Origin: an uncultured bacterium
GTDB taxonomy: Bacteria > Bacillota > Clostridia > Lachnospirales > Lachnospiraceae
Direction: 5' to 3'
DNA length: 5,709 nucleotides
Assembly (NCBI GenBank): GCA_946061355.1
Contig: CAMGRE010000149.1
Location: 1-5,709, forward strand
Shown here: positions 5,612 through 5,709 of the stretch, in pieces
How positions within the stretch are numbered: the stretch's first letter is position 1
How the letters are laid out: every line of letters starts with the position of its first letter
Notes under the pieces: generated by a model
Told to the model about the DNA's origin: nothing
Database searches by the model: none
The model's input: only the letters and a program-made list of their open reading frames with translations
Position numbers and translations under genes: made by a program

Positions 5612-5709
5612 TCACCCTTCCTGCTCGGCCGCCTGAAGCGCTGCCTCGACTACTTTATCCATATCATAATATTTGTATTGTCCCAGACGCCCGCCGAAAA
5701 TGACGTTCT
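5612..5709 (-). CDS. glf: UDP-galactopyranose mutase, C-terminal 31 residues (cut by window edge)
   Basis: UDP-galactopyranose mutase is a cytoplasmic flavoenzyme that interconverts UDP-galactopyranose and UDP-galactofuranose, supplying galactofuranose for cell-surface glycans. The visible end reads NVIFGGRLGQYKYYDMDKVV, then EAALQAAEQEG, then TGA at 5612-5614. GGRLGxYxYYDMD near the C-terminus is the conserved segment that contributes to the FAD site in this family. Only the tail is in the window, so the catalytic core, start and operon partners cannot be seen; surface polysaccharide genes may lie beyond the right edge. The gene faces the transposase remnant and ends at the hairpin at 5530-5564. 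Family assignment is strong despite the short piece. Confidence 0.9.
   Translation of the reverse strand, partial: NVIFGGRLGQYKYYDMDKVVEAALQAAEQEG

Overview
The window looks like chromosomal DNA of a Clostridia member, most likely a Lachnospiraceae relative. This rests on the rpmG-secE-nusG-rplK gene order, a four-cysteine L33, strong AGGAGG-type ribosome binding sites, a monocistronic MmdA-type carboxyltransferase and an Rpn/PD-(D/E)XK transposase remnant of the kind common in that family. The assignment is inferred from protein resemblance and gene order; no database was searched.

Left third (1-1300, minus strand): a translation/secretion/transcription operon is read right to left as rpmG (L33), secE, nusG and the first 27 codons of rplK (L11). 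A well-formed promoter (TTGACG-17-TATAGT) lies upstream of rpmG. The 156-base gap between nusG and rplK holds a candidate ribosomal protein L1 binding structure just before the rplK ribosome binding site, the expected place for feedback control of the L11-L1 genes.

Middle (1300-2875, plus strand): a divergently transcribed gene with its own promoter (TTGCAA-17-TATGAT) and a 10-bp inverted repeat in its leader encodes a 435-residue protein resembling the flagellar filament cap FliD. It lacks a typical FliD N-terminus and ends in an unusual tail with a terminal cysteine. No other flagellar gene is present in the window. It ends at a strong terminator.

Right of centre (2879-4700, minus strand): an MmdA/PccB-type carboxyltransferase converges on the FliD-like gene, and the two terminators stand almost back to back. 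It appears to be monocistronic, with its own promoter and a leader that can form two competing hairpins.

Right end (4743-5709): a decayed Rpn-family transposase/nuclease has at least two frame breaks and an apparent internal deletion, and it sits directly behind the carboxyltransferase promoter. After it come a terminator and the last 31 codons of a minus-strand UDP-galactopyranose mutase gene (glf).

Most of the window is ordinary housekeeping DNA. The least ordinary parts are the orphan FliD-like protein, the two structured leaders and the transposase remnant. I found no CRISPR array, tRNA, rRNA or complete mobile element.
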